Shown here: one piece after another, positions 11,707 through 20,957 of the stretch
Numbering within the stretch: position 1 is the stretch's first letter
How the letters are laid out: every line of letters begins with the position of its first letter
Made by a program: the position numbers and the translations under genes
DNA from: Microbacterium sp. LWH11-1.2
GTDB lineage: Bacteria; Actinomycetota; Actinomycetes; Actinomycetales; Microbacteriaceae
Length of the DNA stretch: 64,000 nt
Direction: 5' to 3'
NCBI RefSeq assembly: GCF_038397745.1
Contig: NZ_CP151636.1
Coordinates: 3,782,001-3,846,000, forward strand
Notes under the pieces: generated by a model
Told to the model about the DNA's origin: nothing
The model's database searches: none
The model's input: only the letters and a program-made list of their open reading frames with translations

Positions 11707-14700
11707 CTACTCCACCTTGACGGGCTCGGGGAAGATCGCCGTGAACAGCTGGCCGACCCACTCGAGCAGCTGCGCATCGGGCAGCGGCTCGAGACCCACG
11801 CCCACCGCGGCGGGCACGGTCGGCATCGGCACGACCAGCGCCTCTCCCCCGGCGACGAGCTTCGCCTTGGGGTAGAGCCGCTGCAGCCGCACCTTGATCG
11901 AGTCCTCCAGGCGCGCCGGCGCGATGCGCAGGTTCGACCCCATCACCACGACATCCGTCAGCCCTGCCCGTGCGGCACGGCGGCGCAGACGCGAGATCGC
12001 GAGCAGCCCCTCGACCTCTTCGGGCGGGGTGCCGTAACGGTCGACGAGCTCCTCGATGACCTGGTCGATCGCTTCGTCCTTCGCCGTGGCTGCCGATGCC
12101 GCCGAGAGCTTCTGGTACGCCTCGAGACGCAGCCTCTCGCTGTCGATGTAGTACTCCGGGATGCGGGCGTCGAGCGGCAGCTCCAGCCGCAGCTCCTGCC
12201 CGCTCTCGACCTCGTCACCGCGGAACGTGGCCACGGCCTCGCCGATCATGCGCAGGTACAGGTCGAATCCGACACCGGCGATGTGCCCGGCCTGCTCGGC
12301 GCCGAGCATGTTGCCCGCGCCGCGCAGCTCCAGGTCCTTCAGCGCCACCTGCATGCCTGAGCCGAGATCGTTGTTCACCGCGATCGTCTGCAGGCGGTCG
12401 GCGGCGGTCTCGCTCAGCGGCTTCATCTCGTCGTAGAGGAAGTAGGCGTAGGCGCGCTCGCGTCCACGGCCGACGCGGCCACGCAGCTGGTGCAGCTGAC
12501 TCAGGCCGTACTTGTCGGCGCGATCGATGATGATCGTGTTCGCGTTCGAGATGTCGAGCCCGGTCTCGATGATGGTGGTCGACACCAGTACGTCGAACTT
12601 CCGCTCCCAGAAGTCGTCGACGACCTGTTCCAGCTGGTGCTCCCCCATCTGTCCGTGGGCGACGGCGATCCGGGCCTCCGGCACGAGCTCGGCGAGCTGC
12701 GCGGCGACCCGCTGGATCGACTGGACGCGGTTGTGCACGAAGAACACCTGGCCCTCGCGCAGGATCTCGCGGCGGATCGCCGCCGCCATCTGCTTGTCGC
12801 TGCGGGGGCCGACGAACGACAGGATCGGATGCCGATCCTCGGGCGGTGTCGCCAGCGTCGACATCTCGCGGATGCCGGTCACCGCCATCTCGAGCGTGCG
12901 CGGAATCGGCGTCGCACTCATCGCGAGGATGTCGACGTTCGTCTTGAGCTTCTTCAGCGTGTCCTTGTGCTCGACGCCGAAGCGCTGCTCCTCATCGATG
13001 ATCATCAGGCCGAGGTCCTTGAACAGAACGCCCTCGGTGAGGATGCGGTGCGTGCCGATGACCATGTCGACCGAGCCCTCGAGGAGCCCCTGCAGCGTGA
13101 GCCGGACCTCCTTGTCGGTCTGGAACCGCGACAGCGCCCGCACCTTGACGGGGAAGCCGGCGAATCGCTCGGTGAACGTCTCCATGTGCTGCTTGACCAG
13201 CAGGGTCGTCGGCACGAGCATCGCGACCTGCTTGCCGTCCTGGATCGCCTTGAACGCCGCACGCACGGCGACCTCGGTCTTGCCGAAGCCGACGTCTCCG
13301 GAGAGCAGGCGGTCCATCGGGATGGGCCGTTCCATGTCGGCCTTGATCTCGTCGATCGTCTGCAGCTGGTCGGGCGTCTCGGCGAAGGGGAACGCCTCCT
13401 CGAGCTCACGCTGCCACGGGGTGTCCGGGCCGAACGCGTGGCCCTTGGCGCTCATCCGCGCGGAGTACAGCTTGACGAGCTCGACCGCGATGTCGCGCAC
13501 GGCCTTGCGGGCCTTGCCCTTGGCCTGCGACCAGTCGCTGCCGCCCATCTTCGACAGGGTCGGAGCCTCGCCGCCGACGTACTTCGACAGCAGGTCGAGC
13601 TGGTCGGTGGGAACGTACAGCTTGTCGCCGGGGTAGCCGCGCTTGGACGGCGCGTACTCCAGGACGAGATAGTCGCGGACCGACTTGGTGGCGTTGCGAC
13701 CGCCGGTCGACACCTCGCGCTTGGTCATCTCGACGAAGCGGCCGATGCCGTGCGTGGCGTGCACCACGTGGTCGCCGGGCTTGAGCTGCAGCGGGTCGAC
13801 GACGTTCTTGCGGCGGGAGGCGAGTTTCTTGACGACGCGCTGGTCGCCGCCGATCGTGCGGCCGTAGAACTCGTTGTCGGTCAGGACGGCGAGCTTCGCC
13901 TCGGAGATCTGGAAGCCGGCTTCGACCGATCCCGTGACGAGCGTCGCGATCCCCGCCTCCGGAGCCTCGGTGAGCGACTCGACGACGCGTGCCGCGATGC
14001 CCCGATCGGCGAGCACGTCGCGCGCGCGATCGACGAGCCCGGAGCCCGCGGAGATCACGACGACCCGCCATCCGTCCGAGACCTTCGCCTCGACGAACGA
14101 GATCGCACCGTCGACGTTGCCGTGGAACGACGGGATGACGGCGGCATCGAGGTTCGTCGCCTCGGCGTCGCCTTCGCCGAGGCCCGCACCGAACGGGCTC
14201 AGCCGCCACCAGACGCCGCCGCGATCGCGGACGACCTCGCGCAGCTGGGCGATCGTGCGGAAGTCGCCGGCCCCGAGGTCGATCGGCGCCGATGCGCCCG
14301 AGGTGGCCGCGCTCCACGCGGCGTCGAGGAACTCGCGGTTCGTCTCGCCGAGCGTGATGGCACGCGCCGTCGAGCGCTCGGGGTCGACCACGGCGGTCGC
14401 GCTGCCCTCCGGCAGATACTCGGCCAGCGACTTGAGCGGACCGGACACGGCGGGGAGCAGCGATTCCATGCCCTCGACCGGGATGCCCTCGGCCATCTTC
14501 TCGAGCATCCCCGAGATCGCCGGGAATCCGCCGATCAGGGCTCGTGCCCGCTCGCGGACATCGGGCGTCAGCAGCAGCTCGCGGCTCGGGGGCAGATCGA
14601 CACCCGGGATGTCGCCCGGCAGCGAGCGCTGATCGGCGACCGAGAACGCGCGGATCTGATCGATCTCGTCGCCGAAGAACTCGACGCGGTACGGATGCTC

Positions 14701-15282
14701 CGACGTGGGAGGGAAGACGTCGAGGATGCCGCCGCGCACGGCGAACTCGCCGCGACGCGAGACCATGTCGACGCGCGAGTAGGCACGCTCCACGAGCTGC
14801 TCGGCGACGTGGTCGAGCTCGTTGCCGCGGCTGCCGGTCGCGAGTTCGAGCGGCGCGATCTCGCCGAGGTTGCCGGCGATCGGCTGGAGCGCCGCACGCA
14901 CCGAGGCGACGACGACGAGGGGATGCTCGCCCGACCACTCGGCGATCCGGCGCAGCGTCTGCAGCCGCTGTCCGACCGTGTCGGGGCTCGGGCTCAGCCG
15001 CTCGTGCGGGAGCGTCTCCCATGCGGGGAAGGTGAGGATCTCGGCCGTCGGGAGGTAGGCCTCGAGCGCGTGTGCGAGGCTCTCGGCGCGGCGGCCGGTC
15101 GGCGCGACGGCGAGCAGCGCGGAGGGGTGCCCCGCGGCGCCGCGCTTCTCGAGCAGCCCCGCGAGCGCGGGAGCGTCGAGCCCGTCGACCAGGCCGAGGT
15201 CGGCGTCGGTGTGCGCCCAGCTGAGGGCGTCACGGTACAGAGACGCCTCTTCCAAGGCGCGCAGAATCCCCGGAACAGTCAC
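11707..15282 (-). CDS. mfd: Transcription-repair coupling factor
   Basis: A 1191-residue Mfd protein that removes stalled RNA polymerase from lesions and recruits UvrA. In order there is a UvrB-like N-terminal module (to about 330), the RNA-polymerase interaction domain near YAPSKRGYPGDKLYVP, a superfamily 2 translocase with Walker A GDVGFGKTEVA and the DEEQ box DEEQRFGVEH, helicase motifs SATPIPRTLEM and TTIIETGLDI, and the C-terminal TRCF domain that masks UvrA binding. Length is typical. It converges on the merR gene with a 10-base gap and is divergent from the GNAT gene. Confidence 0.97.
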   Translation of the reverse strand: MTVPGILRALEEASLYRDALSWAHTDADLGLVDGLDAPALAGLLEKRGAAGHPSALLAVAPTGRRAESLAHALEAYLPTAEILTFPAWETLPHERLSPSPDTVGQRLQTLRRIAEWSGEHPLVVVASVRAALQPIAGNLGEIAPLELATGSRGNELDHVAEQLVERAYSRVDMVSRRGEFAVRGGILDVFPPTSEHPYRVEFFGDEIDQIRAFSVADQRSLPGDIPGVDLPPSRELLLTPDVRERARALIGGFPAISGMLEKMAEGIPVEGMESLLPAVSGPLKSLAEYLPEGSATAVVDPERSTARAITLGETNREFLDAAWSAATSGASAPIDLGAGDFRTIAQLREVVRDRGGVWWRLSPFGAGLGEGDAEATNLDAAVIPSFHGNVDGAISFVEAKVSDGWRVVVISAGSGLVDRARDVLADRGIAARVVESLTEAPEAGIATLVTGSVEAGFQISEAKLAVLTDNEFYGRTIGGDQRVVKKLASRRKNVVDPLQLKPGDHVVHATHGIGRFVEMTKREVSTGGRNATKSVRDYLVLEYAPSKRGYPGDKLYVPTDQLDLLSKYVGGEAPTLSKMGGSDWSQAKGKARKAVRDIAVELVKLYSARMSAKGHAFGPDTPWQRELEEAFPFAETPDQLQTIDEIKADMERPIPMDRLLSGDVGFGKTEVAVRAAFKAIQDGKQVAMLVPTTLLVKQHMETFTERFAGFPVKVRALSRFQTDKEVRLTLQGLLEGSVDMVIGTHRILTEGVLFKDLGLMIIDEEQRFGVEHKDTLKKLKTNVDILAMSATPIPRTLEMAVTGIREMSTLATPPEDRHPILSFVGPRSDKQMAAAIRREILREGQVFFVHNRVQSIQRVAAQLAELVPEARIAVAHGQMGEHQLEQVVDDFWERKFDVLVSTTIIETGLDISNANTIIIDRADKYGLSQLHQLRGRVGRGRERAYAYFLYDEMKPLSETAADRLQTIAVNNDLGSGMQVALKDLELRGAGNMLGAEQAGHIAGVGFDLYLRMIGEAVATFRGDEVESGQELRLELPLDARIPEYYIDSERLRLEAYQKLSAASAATAKDEAIDQVIEELVDRYGTPPEEVEGLLAISRLRRRAARAGLTDVVVMGSNLRIAPARLEDSIKVRLQRLYPKAKLVAGGEALVVPMPTVPAAVGVGLEPLPDAQLLEWVGQLFTAIFPEPVKVE

Positions 15283-15340
15283 CGGACAAGACTAGTCGCG
15301 CCCACCGACATGGCGGCTCGCCTCCTCGTAGGCTGTCGGG

Positions 15341-15904
15341 ATGGAAACGGTCACCCTCACCACCGAACGACTCGTGCTGCGCGCTCCGACCGAGGCCGAC
15401 ATCGACGCGATCGAGGCGGCGTGCCAGGATCCGGAGATCCCGCGGTGGACGACGGTGCCGAGCCCCTACACGCGCGAGAACGCCGTGGACTTCGTGCGGC
15501 TCGTGGCCGGGTGGTGGGCCGAGGACAAGGAGACGGTGTGGGCGATCTTCGTCGACGATCGCCTCTCCGGCATGATCGGGCTGCACGACATCGAGCAGCA
15601 CCACACCGGTGGTCACGCCGAGATCGGCTTCTGGATGACGGGAGACGCCCGAGGCCGGGGATACCTCGCCGAAGCGGCGCGCGCCGTGATCGACTGGGGC
15701 TTCTCGGAACTCGGACTCGTGCGACTCACGTGGCGTGCTGTCGCCGGCAACATCCCGTCCGCGCGCTCCGCCAGGGCACTCGGCTTCCGCTACGAGGGTC
15801 TGCAGCGCCAGGCGCTCACGAGTCCGCGCGGTCGCGACGACGGCTGGTTCGCCGGTCTCCTCCCGACCGATGACCGCACTCCGGTCGAGTGGCCGGTGCT
15901 CTGA
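15341..15904 (+). CDS. GNAT N-acetyltransferase (RimJ/RimL type)
   Basis: A 187-residue acetyltransferase of the RimJ/RimL subgroup. It starts ETVTLTTERLVLRAPTEADI, contains the acetyl-CoA loop DARGRGYLAEAARAVIDWGF, and ends with the NIPSARSARALGFRYEG signature. Family members acetylate protein N termini, antibiotics or amino acids; the substrate cannot be deduced. It is divergent from mfd, with 58 bases between them. Confidence 0.85.
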   Translation: METVTLTTERLVLRAPTEADIDAIEAACQDPEIPRWTTVPSPYTRENAVDFVRLVAGWWAEDKETVWAIFVDDRLSGMIGLHDIEQHHTGGHAEIGFWMTGDARGRGYLAEAARAVIDWGFSELGLVRLTWRAVAGNIPSARSARALGFRYEGLQRQALTSPRGRDDGWFAGLLPTDDRTPVEWPVL

Positions 15905-15955
15905 GGCGAACGGTCCTCGGGTGACAGTGTCGGATGCCGGTGGCAGGATGACACC

Positions 15956-16819
15956 ATGCCCGAGATGCCGGAGGTCCAGGGACTCACCGCGTTCCTCGGC
16001 GGGCGCGCGGCGGGGCGCACGATCACCCGCGCGACCGTCGCTGCGATCGCCGCGCTCAAGACCTACGACCCGCCGATCTCCGCGCTCCAGGGCGCCGAGA
16101 TCACGGCATCCGCTCGTCTGGGCAAGTTCGTCGTGCTGTCGTGCGGCGATGACCTGCACCTCGTGTTCCATCTCGCCAAGGCCGGCTGGCTGCGCTGGTA
16201 CGACGCCCTCCCCGCGACGCTGATCAAGCCGGGCAAGTCGCCGATCGCGCTGCGCATCGCGTTCGACGACGGCAGCGGGTTCGACCTGACCGAAGCGGGG
16301 ACGAAGAAGTCCCTCGCGGTGTACGTCGTGCGTGATGTGCAGGATGTCCCCGGCATCGCGAGGCTCGGACCCGACCCCCTCGCTCCCTGCTTCACGCGCG
16401 ACGCGTTCGCCGCTCTGCTCACGGACCGCCGCATGCAGATCAAGGGCCTCCTGCGCGATCAGGCGGTCATCGCCGGCATCGGGAACGCCTATTCCGATGA
16501 GATCCTGCACGCCGCGAAGATGTCGCCGTACGCCATCGCCGGCAAGCTCGACGACGCCGAGGTCGATCGGCTCTTCGCCGCGATGCAGGAGACGCTGACC
16601 GACGCCGTCGCCGAGGCATCCGGCAAGCCTCCCGCCGATCTCAAGGATGCGAAGCGTCGGGGCATGCAGGTGCACGCGCGGCGCGGCGAGACGTGTCCGG
16701 TCTGCGGCGACACGGTGCGCAGCGTGTTCTTCGCCGACCGCTCGCTCGAGTACTGCCCGACCTGTCAGACGGGCGGCAAGGTGCTCGCCGATCGTCGTCT
16801 CTCGCGGCTTCTGAAGTGA
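15956..16819 (+). CDS. Fpg/Nei-family DNA glycosylase/AP lyase
   Basis: A 287-residue base-excision-repair enzyme. After the initiator Met come the catalytic Pro2-Glu3 (MPEMPEVQG), a conserved Lys in LGKFVVL, the helix-two-turn-helix around KGLLRDQAVIAGIGNAYSDE, and a C-terminal zinc finger CPVC...CPTC (about 248-270). It excises oxidised bases and nicks the abasic site by beta/delta elimination. The lead sequence is closer to the actinobacterial Nei-like branch than to MutM, so I leave the symbol blank. It precedes the rib operon but has no link to it. Confidence 0.88.
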   Translation: MPEMPEVQGLTAFLGGRAAGRTITRATVAAIAALKTYDPPISALQGAEITASARLGKFVVLSCGDDLHLVFHLAKAGWLRWYDALPATLIKPGKSPIALRIAFDDGSGFDLTEAGTKKSLAVYVVRDVQDVPGIARLGPDPLAPCFTRDAFAALLTDRRMQIKGLLRDQAVIAGIGNAYSDEILHAAKMSPYAIAGKLDDAEVDRLFAAMQETLTDAVAEASGKPPADLKDAKRRGMQVHARRGETCPVCGDTVRSVFFADRSLEYCPTCQTGGKVLADRRLSRLLK

Positions 16820-16871
16820 CCGGTGCGCTCTGCGCGATGACGCGGAATGAAATGTGTCCGGACGCGTTGAG

Positions 16872-16877
16872 TACACT
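16872..16877 (+). promoter_or_regulatory. Candidate -10 of the rib operon promoter
   Basis: TACACT lies about eight bases ahead of the first conserved stem of the FMN element, the expected place for a promoter driving the riboswitch leader. No clear -35 is visible 17 bases upstream. Confidence 0.35.
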
Positions 16878-16884
16878 CAGAGCA

Positions 16885-17030
16885 TTGAACGTGCTCCGGG
16901 GTCGGTGAGAATCCGAACCGGCGGTGACAGTCCGCGAGCGTCTCGGCCGAGCCGAGATGCCGATCCGGTGGAATTCCGGGACCGACGGTGATGCGAGGGA
17001 GACCTCGCTAGTCCGGAAGGGAGGCAGCAC
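16885..17030 (+). promoter_or_regulatory. FMN riboswitch (RFN element)
   Basis: The conserved blocks of the RFN aptamer appear in order: GGGGTCGGTGAGAATCC, ACCGGCGGTGACAGTCCGCG, GGTGGAATTCCGGGACCGA, CGGTGATG and AGTCCGGAAGGGAGGCAGCA. A variable helix GCGAGGGAGACCTCGC sits in the fifth arm. It senses FMN and, from position and family knowledge, shuts down ribD-ribE-ribBA-ribH. The 79 bases between it and the ribD start would hold the expression platform; I could not settle whether control is transcriptional or translational. Confidence 0.95.
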
Positions 17031-17109
17031 GAGGCGCAGCTGCGCGCGCCTTCTGTCTGCCGCTCTCTCCGATCAGGAGAAGCTCCGGAGCCTCACAGGA
17101 GGACGACGG

Positions 17110-18153
17110 ATGGCAGTGAACGGGACAGAGCGCGAGGCGATGAGCCGTGCGCTCGAGCTCGCCGCCCGCGGGCCGCGCGGCGTGAATCCGCAGGTCGGTG
17201 CCGTCATCCTCTCCCCCGGCGGCGAGGTCCTCGCGGAGGGCTGGCACCACGGCGCCGGCACACCGCACGCCGAGGTCGACGCGCTGTCGAAGCTCGCTCC
17301 CGGCGCGGCGCGCGGTGCGACCGCGGTCGTGACGCTCGAGCCCTGCAACCACACCGGACGCACCGGTCCGTGCGCCGTGGCCCTGATCGACGCGGGCGTG
17401 TCGCGCGTCGTGTACGCGCTGGACGACCCCGGCATCGCCTCGGGCGGCGGAGCGGAGCGTCTGCGCGCCGCCGGTGTGAGCGTCGAGTCCGGCGAGCAGG
17501 CGGATGCCGCGCACGCGCTGATCGACGGATGGCTCACCGCTCAGCGTCTGGGTCGACCGCACATCACGGTGAAGTGGGCGCAGAGTCTCGACGGGCGTGC
17601 GGCCGCGGCCGACGGCTCGAGCCAGTGGATCACGGGTCCCGCGGCCAGGGCCGACGTGCACCTCCGTCGCGCGCAGGCCGACGCCATCGCCGTCGGCACC
17701 GGCACCGTGCTCGCAGACGACCCGGCGCTCACCGCGCGGGACGGCGACGCGCTGCACCCGAACCAGCCGATCCCCGTGGTCATCGGAACGCGTCCGACGC
17801 CGTCGGATGCCGCGGTGCACCGGCATCCGCACGCGCCCCTCTTCTACGACACCCATGACCTGCAGAGCATCGCGGCCGATCTGCACGCTCGCGGGATCCA
17901 GAGCGTGTTCGTCGAGGGCGGGCCGACACTTGCCAGCGCCTTCCTCCGCGCCGGTCTGGCCGACCGCGTGCTCGCGTACATCGCTCCCGTCCTGCTCGGC
18001 GGCGACCGCCTCGCCCTCACCGACATCGGCGTGGCGTCGATCGATGAGGCCCGCCGCCTCACCGTGACGGAATGGGTCCCTCTCGGGCCCGACCTGCTCG
18101 CGATCGCGCGCCCCGCCGAAGACCCTCACTCTCAGAACGAAGGAACCGACTGA
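17110..18153 (+). CDS. ribD: Bifunctional riboflavin deaminase/reductase RibD
   Basis: A 347-residue two-domain enzyme for the second and third steps of riboflavin synthesis. The deaminase domain has the zinc and proton-shuttle HAE in TPHAEVDAL and the second zinc motif EPCNHTGRTGPC. The C-terminal reductase domain shows KWAQSLDGRAA, SQWITGPAAR and VEGGPTLASAFL. The ATG at 17110 follows AGGAGG. It is first in the FMN-riboswitch operon, and its stop overlaps the ribE start (TGATG). Confidence 0.96.
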   Translation: MAVNGTEREAMSRALELAARGPRGVNPQVGAVILSPGGEVLAEGWHHGAGTPHAEVDALSKLAPGAARGATAVVTLEPCNHTGRTGPCAVALIDAGVSRVVYALDDPGIASGGGAERLRAAGVSVESGEQADAAHALIDGWLTAQRLGRPHITVKWAQSLDGRAAAADGSSQWITGPAARADVHLRRAQADAIAVGTGTVLADDPALTARDGDALHPNQPIPVVIGTRPTPSDAAVHRHPHAPLFYDTHDLQSIAADLHARGIQSVFVEGGPTLASAFLRAGLADRVLAYIAPVLLGGDRLALTDIGVASIDEARRLTVTEWVPLGPDLLAIARPAEDPHSQNEGTD

Positions 18154-18809
18154 TGTTCACCGGAATCATCGAGGAGATCGGCGAGATCACCGCGATCGCG
18201 CCCTCAGGCGACGGCTGGCGTCTGACCGTGCGAGCGCCCAGGGCCGCCGCGGATGCCGTGCACGGCGAGTCCATCGCCGTGTCGGGTGTGTGCCTCACGG
18301 TCGTCGGATCCACGGACGACACGTTCGACACCGATGTGATGAAGCAGACCCTCGACGTCGCCGCGATCGGCGGGGCGGTCGTCGGCACGCGGGTCAACAT
18401 CGAGAAGGCCATGCCGGTCGGTGCCCGCCTCGGCGGCCACATCGTGCAGGGCCACGTCGACGGGGTCGGCGAGGTGCTCGAGGTGCGCCCCGGCGCCCAG
18501 TGGAGCGTGCTGCGCATCAGCCTGCCGGCCGATCTCGCGCCGCTCGTCGTCGACAAGGGATCGATCTCGGTCGACGGCACCTCGCTCACGGTGAGCGCGG
18601 TGAGCGACCCTTCGACAAGCTCAGGGACCCAGGGCGGTCACTGGTTCGAGGTCTCGCTCATCCCCGAGACGCTCGCCGCGACCACTCTCGGCGCCCGCGC
18701 CGTCGGAGACCGCGTCAACCTCGAGACCGACATCCTCGCCCGCCACGTCGAGCGGCTGCTCGCGTTCAGGCCGACCACCTCCGCCGCACCGGAAGGAGGC
18801 TCGCGATGA
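18153..18809 (+). CDS. ribE: Riboflavin synthase alpha subunit
   Basis: A 218-residue protein of two lumazine-synthase-like beta-barrels that dismutates two molecules of 6,7-dimethyl-8-ribityllumazine into riboflavin. The N-terminal MFTGIIEEIG and the two barrel repeats (SIAVSGVCLTV and SISVDGTSLTV) are clear, as is GHIVQGHVDGVG. Residues about 152-160 (DPSTSSGTQGG) are an in-frame copy of the interspersed repeat in the second barrel. Starts and stops overlap both neighbours (TGATG, ATGA), implying translational coupling. Confidence 0.95.
   Translation: MFTGIIEEIGEITAIAPSGDGWRLTVRAPRAAADAVHGESIAVSGVCLTVVGSTDDTFDTDVMKQTLDVAAIGGAVVGTRVNIEKAMPVGARLGGHIVQGHVDGVGEVLEVRPGAQWSVLRISLPADLAPLVVDKGSISVDGTSLTVSAVSDPSTSSGTQGGHWFEVSLIPETLAATTLGARAVGDRVNLETDILARHVERLLAFRPTTSAAPEGGSR
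18608..18632 (+). repeat. Interspersed repeat copy inside ribE
   Basis: CCCTTCGACAAGCTCAGGG followed by ACCCAG is the cleanest copy of the repeat family in this window. It is in frame and encodes PSTSSGTQ in a loop of riboflavin synthase. Confidence 0.85.
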
Positions 18810-20074
18810 GCCTTTCCACCATCCCCGAGGCCCTCGAAGCGCTGCGCGCCGGGCGTCCCGTCCTCGTCGCGGACGACGAGAACCGTGAGAACGAGGGCGA
18901 CGTCATCCTGTCGGCCGAGCTCGCCACCCCCGAGTGGGTCGCCTGGACCGTGCGCTGGTCGTCCGGCTTCATCTGCGCCCCCATGCCCGCCGACCTCGCC
19001 GACAGCCTGAACCTGCCGCCGATGGTCGCCGCGAGCGAGGACGCCCGCTCCACCGCCTACACCGTGAGCGTGGATGCCGCGGAGGGCGTCACCACGGGCA
19101 TCAGCGCACACGACCGCGCCCACACGCTGAACGTGCTGGCGAATCCGGCGTCGACCGCGACGAGCATCATCCGCCCGGGGCACGTGCTGCCGCTGCGCGC
19201 CGTCGATGGCGGCGTGCGGGAACGCAGCGGTCACACGGAGGCCGCCGTCGAGCTGATGAAGCTCGCAGGTCTCCAGCCGGTCGGCGGCATCGCCGAGGTC
19301 GTCGCCGAGGACGGCAGCATGATGCGCCTGCCCGGCCTGATGGAACTCGGCGCCCGCGACGGCGTTCCGGTGATCACGATCGAGCAGCTCATCGCGCATC
19401 TCAACGAGATCGATCCGGAGGGCTCCACGCCGAAGGCGGTCCGCGGTCGCCGTGTGAGCCTGCGCGCGGACGCGACGGTGCCGACCACGCACGGCACGTT
19501 CCGCTTCCTCGCGTACAAGGACCGCGTGACCGGCACCGACCACATCGCGGTCGTCTCCGGTGAGCTCACCGAGACCGCCCTCGTGCGCGTGCACTCGGAG
19601 TGCCTGACCGGCGAGGCCTTCGGCTCGCTCAAGTGCGAGTGCGGCCCGCAGCTCGACGCGGCGCTCGACGCGATCGAGAAGGAGGGCGGCGTCGTCGTCT
19701 ACATGCGCGGCCACGAAGGACGAGGGATCGGGCTCATCAACAAGCTGCGGGCGTACAGCCTGCAGGAGGAGGGCCTCGACACCGTGGACGCCAACCTCGC
19801 GCTCGGCCTGCCTGCCGACGCCCGCGAATACGCAGCGGCCGCCGGCATCCTGCACGACCTCGGAGTCTCGCGCGTGCGCCTGCTGACGAACAACACCGAC
19901 AAGGTGACGCAGCTGCGCGAGCTCGGACTCGACATCATCGAGCAGGTGCCGCTGATCGTCGGCGTCGGCCCGAACAACCACCAGTACCTGGAGACCAAGC
20001 GTGACCGCATGGGTCACATCATCGGCGCGGACGAGCTCGCAGAGGCTCTCGCCCACGGAGAGGACCACGAATGA
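18806..20074 (+). CDS. ribBA: Bifunctional DHBP synthase / GTP cyclohydrolase II
   Basis: A 422-residue fusion feeding both branches of riboflavin synthesis. The N-terminal DHBP synthase half has DDENRENEGDVI (metal site), HTEAAVELMKLAG and the RPGHVLPL loop. The GTP cyclohydrolase II half has the zinc-binding SECLTGEAFGSLKCECG and RGHEGRGIGL, with the arginine of that loop catalytic. ATGA overlaps at both ends couple it to ribE and ribH. Length is standard. Confidence 0.96.
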   Translation: MSLSTIPEALEALRAGRPVLVADDENRENEGDVILSAELATPEWVAWTVRWSSGFICAPMPADLADSLNLPPMVAASEDARSTAYTVSVDAAEGVTTGISAHDRAHTLNVLANPASTATSIIRPGHVLPLRAVDGGVRERSGHTEAAVELMKLAGLQPVGGIAEVVAEDGSMMRLPGLMELGARDGVPVITIEQLIAHLNEIDPEGSTPKAVRGRRVSLRADATVPTTHGTFRFLAYKDRVTGTDHIAVVSGELTETALVRVHSECLTGEAFGSLKCECGPQLDAALDAIEKEGGVVVYMRGHEGRGIGLINKLRAYSLQEEGLDTVDANLALGLPADAREYAAAAGILHDLGVSRVRLLTNNTDKVTQLRELGLDIIEQVPLIVGVGPNNHQYLETKRDRMGHIIGADELAEALAHGEDHE

Positions 20075-20544
20075 GCGGCGCAGGAGCACCGAAGACCGAG
20101 AAGATCGACGGCCGCGGGCTGAACGTCGTCATCATCGCCGGAACCTGGCATGAGGCGATCTCCGACGGTCTGATCGCCGGAGCCGAGCGCGTGCTGGACG
20201 AGGCCGGCGCCACCTACCGCGTCGCGCGCGTGCCCGGTTCCTTCGAGCTGGCGATCGCCGCACAGGCCGCTTTCGCGGGCGGAGCGGATGCCGTGGTCGC
20301 GCTCGGGGTCATCATCCGCGGCGGCACCCCGCACTTCGAGTACGTGTCCGCGGCCACGACCGACGGTCTCACGCGGGTCTCTCTCGATGCGGGCAAGCCC
20401 GTCGGGTTCGGCGTGCTGACCCTCGACGACGAGCAGCAGGGTCTGGACCGCGCAGGGCTCGCGGGCTCCAAGGAGGACAAGGGCGCCGAGGCCGCGGATG
20501 CCGCGCTGCGCACCGCCCTCCTGACGCGCGAGCTTCGTGGCTGA
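20071..20544 (+). CDS. ribH: 6,7-dimethyl-8-ribityllumazine synthase
   Basis: A 157-residue enzyme, the last gene of the riboflavin operon. It condenses the ribityl pyrimidine with DHBP, normally as a pentamer or icosahedral shell. Substrate-binding features are RVPGSFELAIAAQ, ALGVIIRGGTPHFEYV (with the catalytic His of PHFEY) and GFGVLTLDDEQQ. It overlaps ribBA by four bases. No clear hairpin terminator follows before the next gene. Confidence 0.95.
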   Translation: MSGAGAPKTEKIDGRGLNVVIIAGTWHEAISDGLIAGAERVLDEAGATYRVARVPGSFELAIAAQAAFAGGADAVVALGVIIRGGTPHFEYVSAATTDGLTRVSLDAGKPVGFGVLTLDDEQQGLDRAGLAGSKEDKGAEAADAALRTALLTRELRG

Positions 20545-20597
20545 GGTCAGCCTCTCCTTGCTGGCGGAATATCGGCCGGGATCGCTACGGTGAGCGC

Positions 20598-20951
20598 ATG
20601 GAGACCCTGCGCCTGATCGTCGTGCTCGTCCATCTCATCGGCTTCGCCGTGCTCTTCGGCTCGTGGGCCGCTCAGGCGTTCGGCGGGGAGCGCAAGATCA
20701 CCAGGATGATGGACTACGGACTGGCGATCGCCGGTCTCGCCGGTCTCGCTCTGGCGGCTCCCTGGGGCATCGACCACGACCTGAACTACGTCAAGATCGG
20801 CACGAAGCTCGTCATCCTGCTGGTCATCGGCGCGATGCTGGGCATCGGGATGGCGCGCCAGAAGCGCGGGGACGCGGTGCCGTCGGCGGTGTTCTGGCTC
20901 ATCGGCATCCTCACGGTGACGAACGCCGCTCTCGCCCTGCTCTGGCGCTGA
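20598..20951 (+). CDS. Small four-span membrane protein of unknown function
   Basis: A 117-residue hydrophobic protein with four probable membrane helices (about 5-25, 40-55, 66-84 and 96-115), starting METLRLIVVLVHLIGFAVL. I do not recognise a characterised family, though such proteins are common next to housekeeping genes in Microbacteriaceae. It is 53 bases after ribH in the same direction and might ride on the rib transcript. It converges on the lacI-like gene with a 6-base gap. Confidence 0.7.
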   Translation: METLRLIVVLVHLIGFAVLFGSWAAQAFGGERKITRMMDYGLAIAGLAGLALAAPWGIDHDLNYVKIGTKLVILLVIGAMLGIGMARQKRGDAVPSAVFWLIGILTVTNAALALLWR

Positions 20952-20957
20952 TCGCGG

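Noticed and set aside
12490..15873. A 1127-codon open frame antisense to mfd
   Set aside because: It is an artefact of GC-rich codon bias opposite a real gene. Its translation is Arg/Asp/Glu-rich with no recognisable domain.
16820..16884. A second regulatory RNA upstream of the FMN element
   Set aside because: No conserved helices or motifs seen; it holds only the likely promoter.
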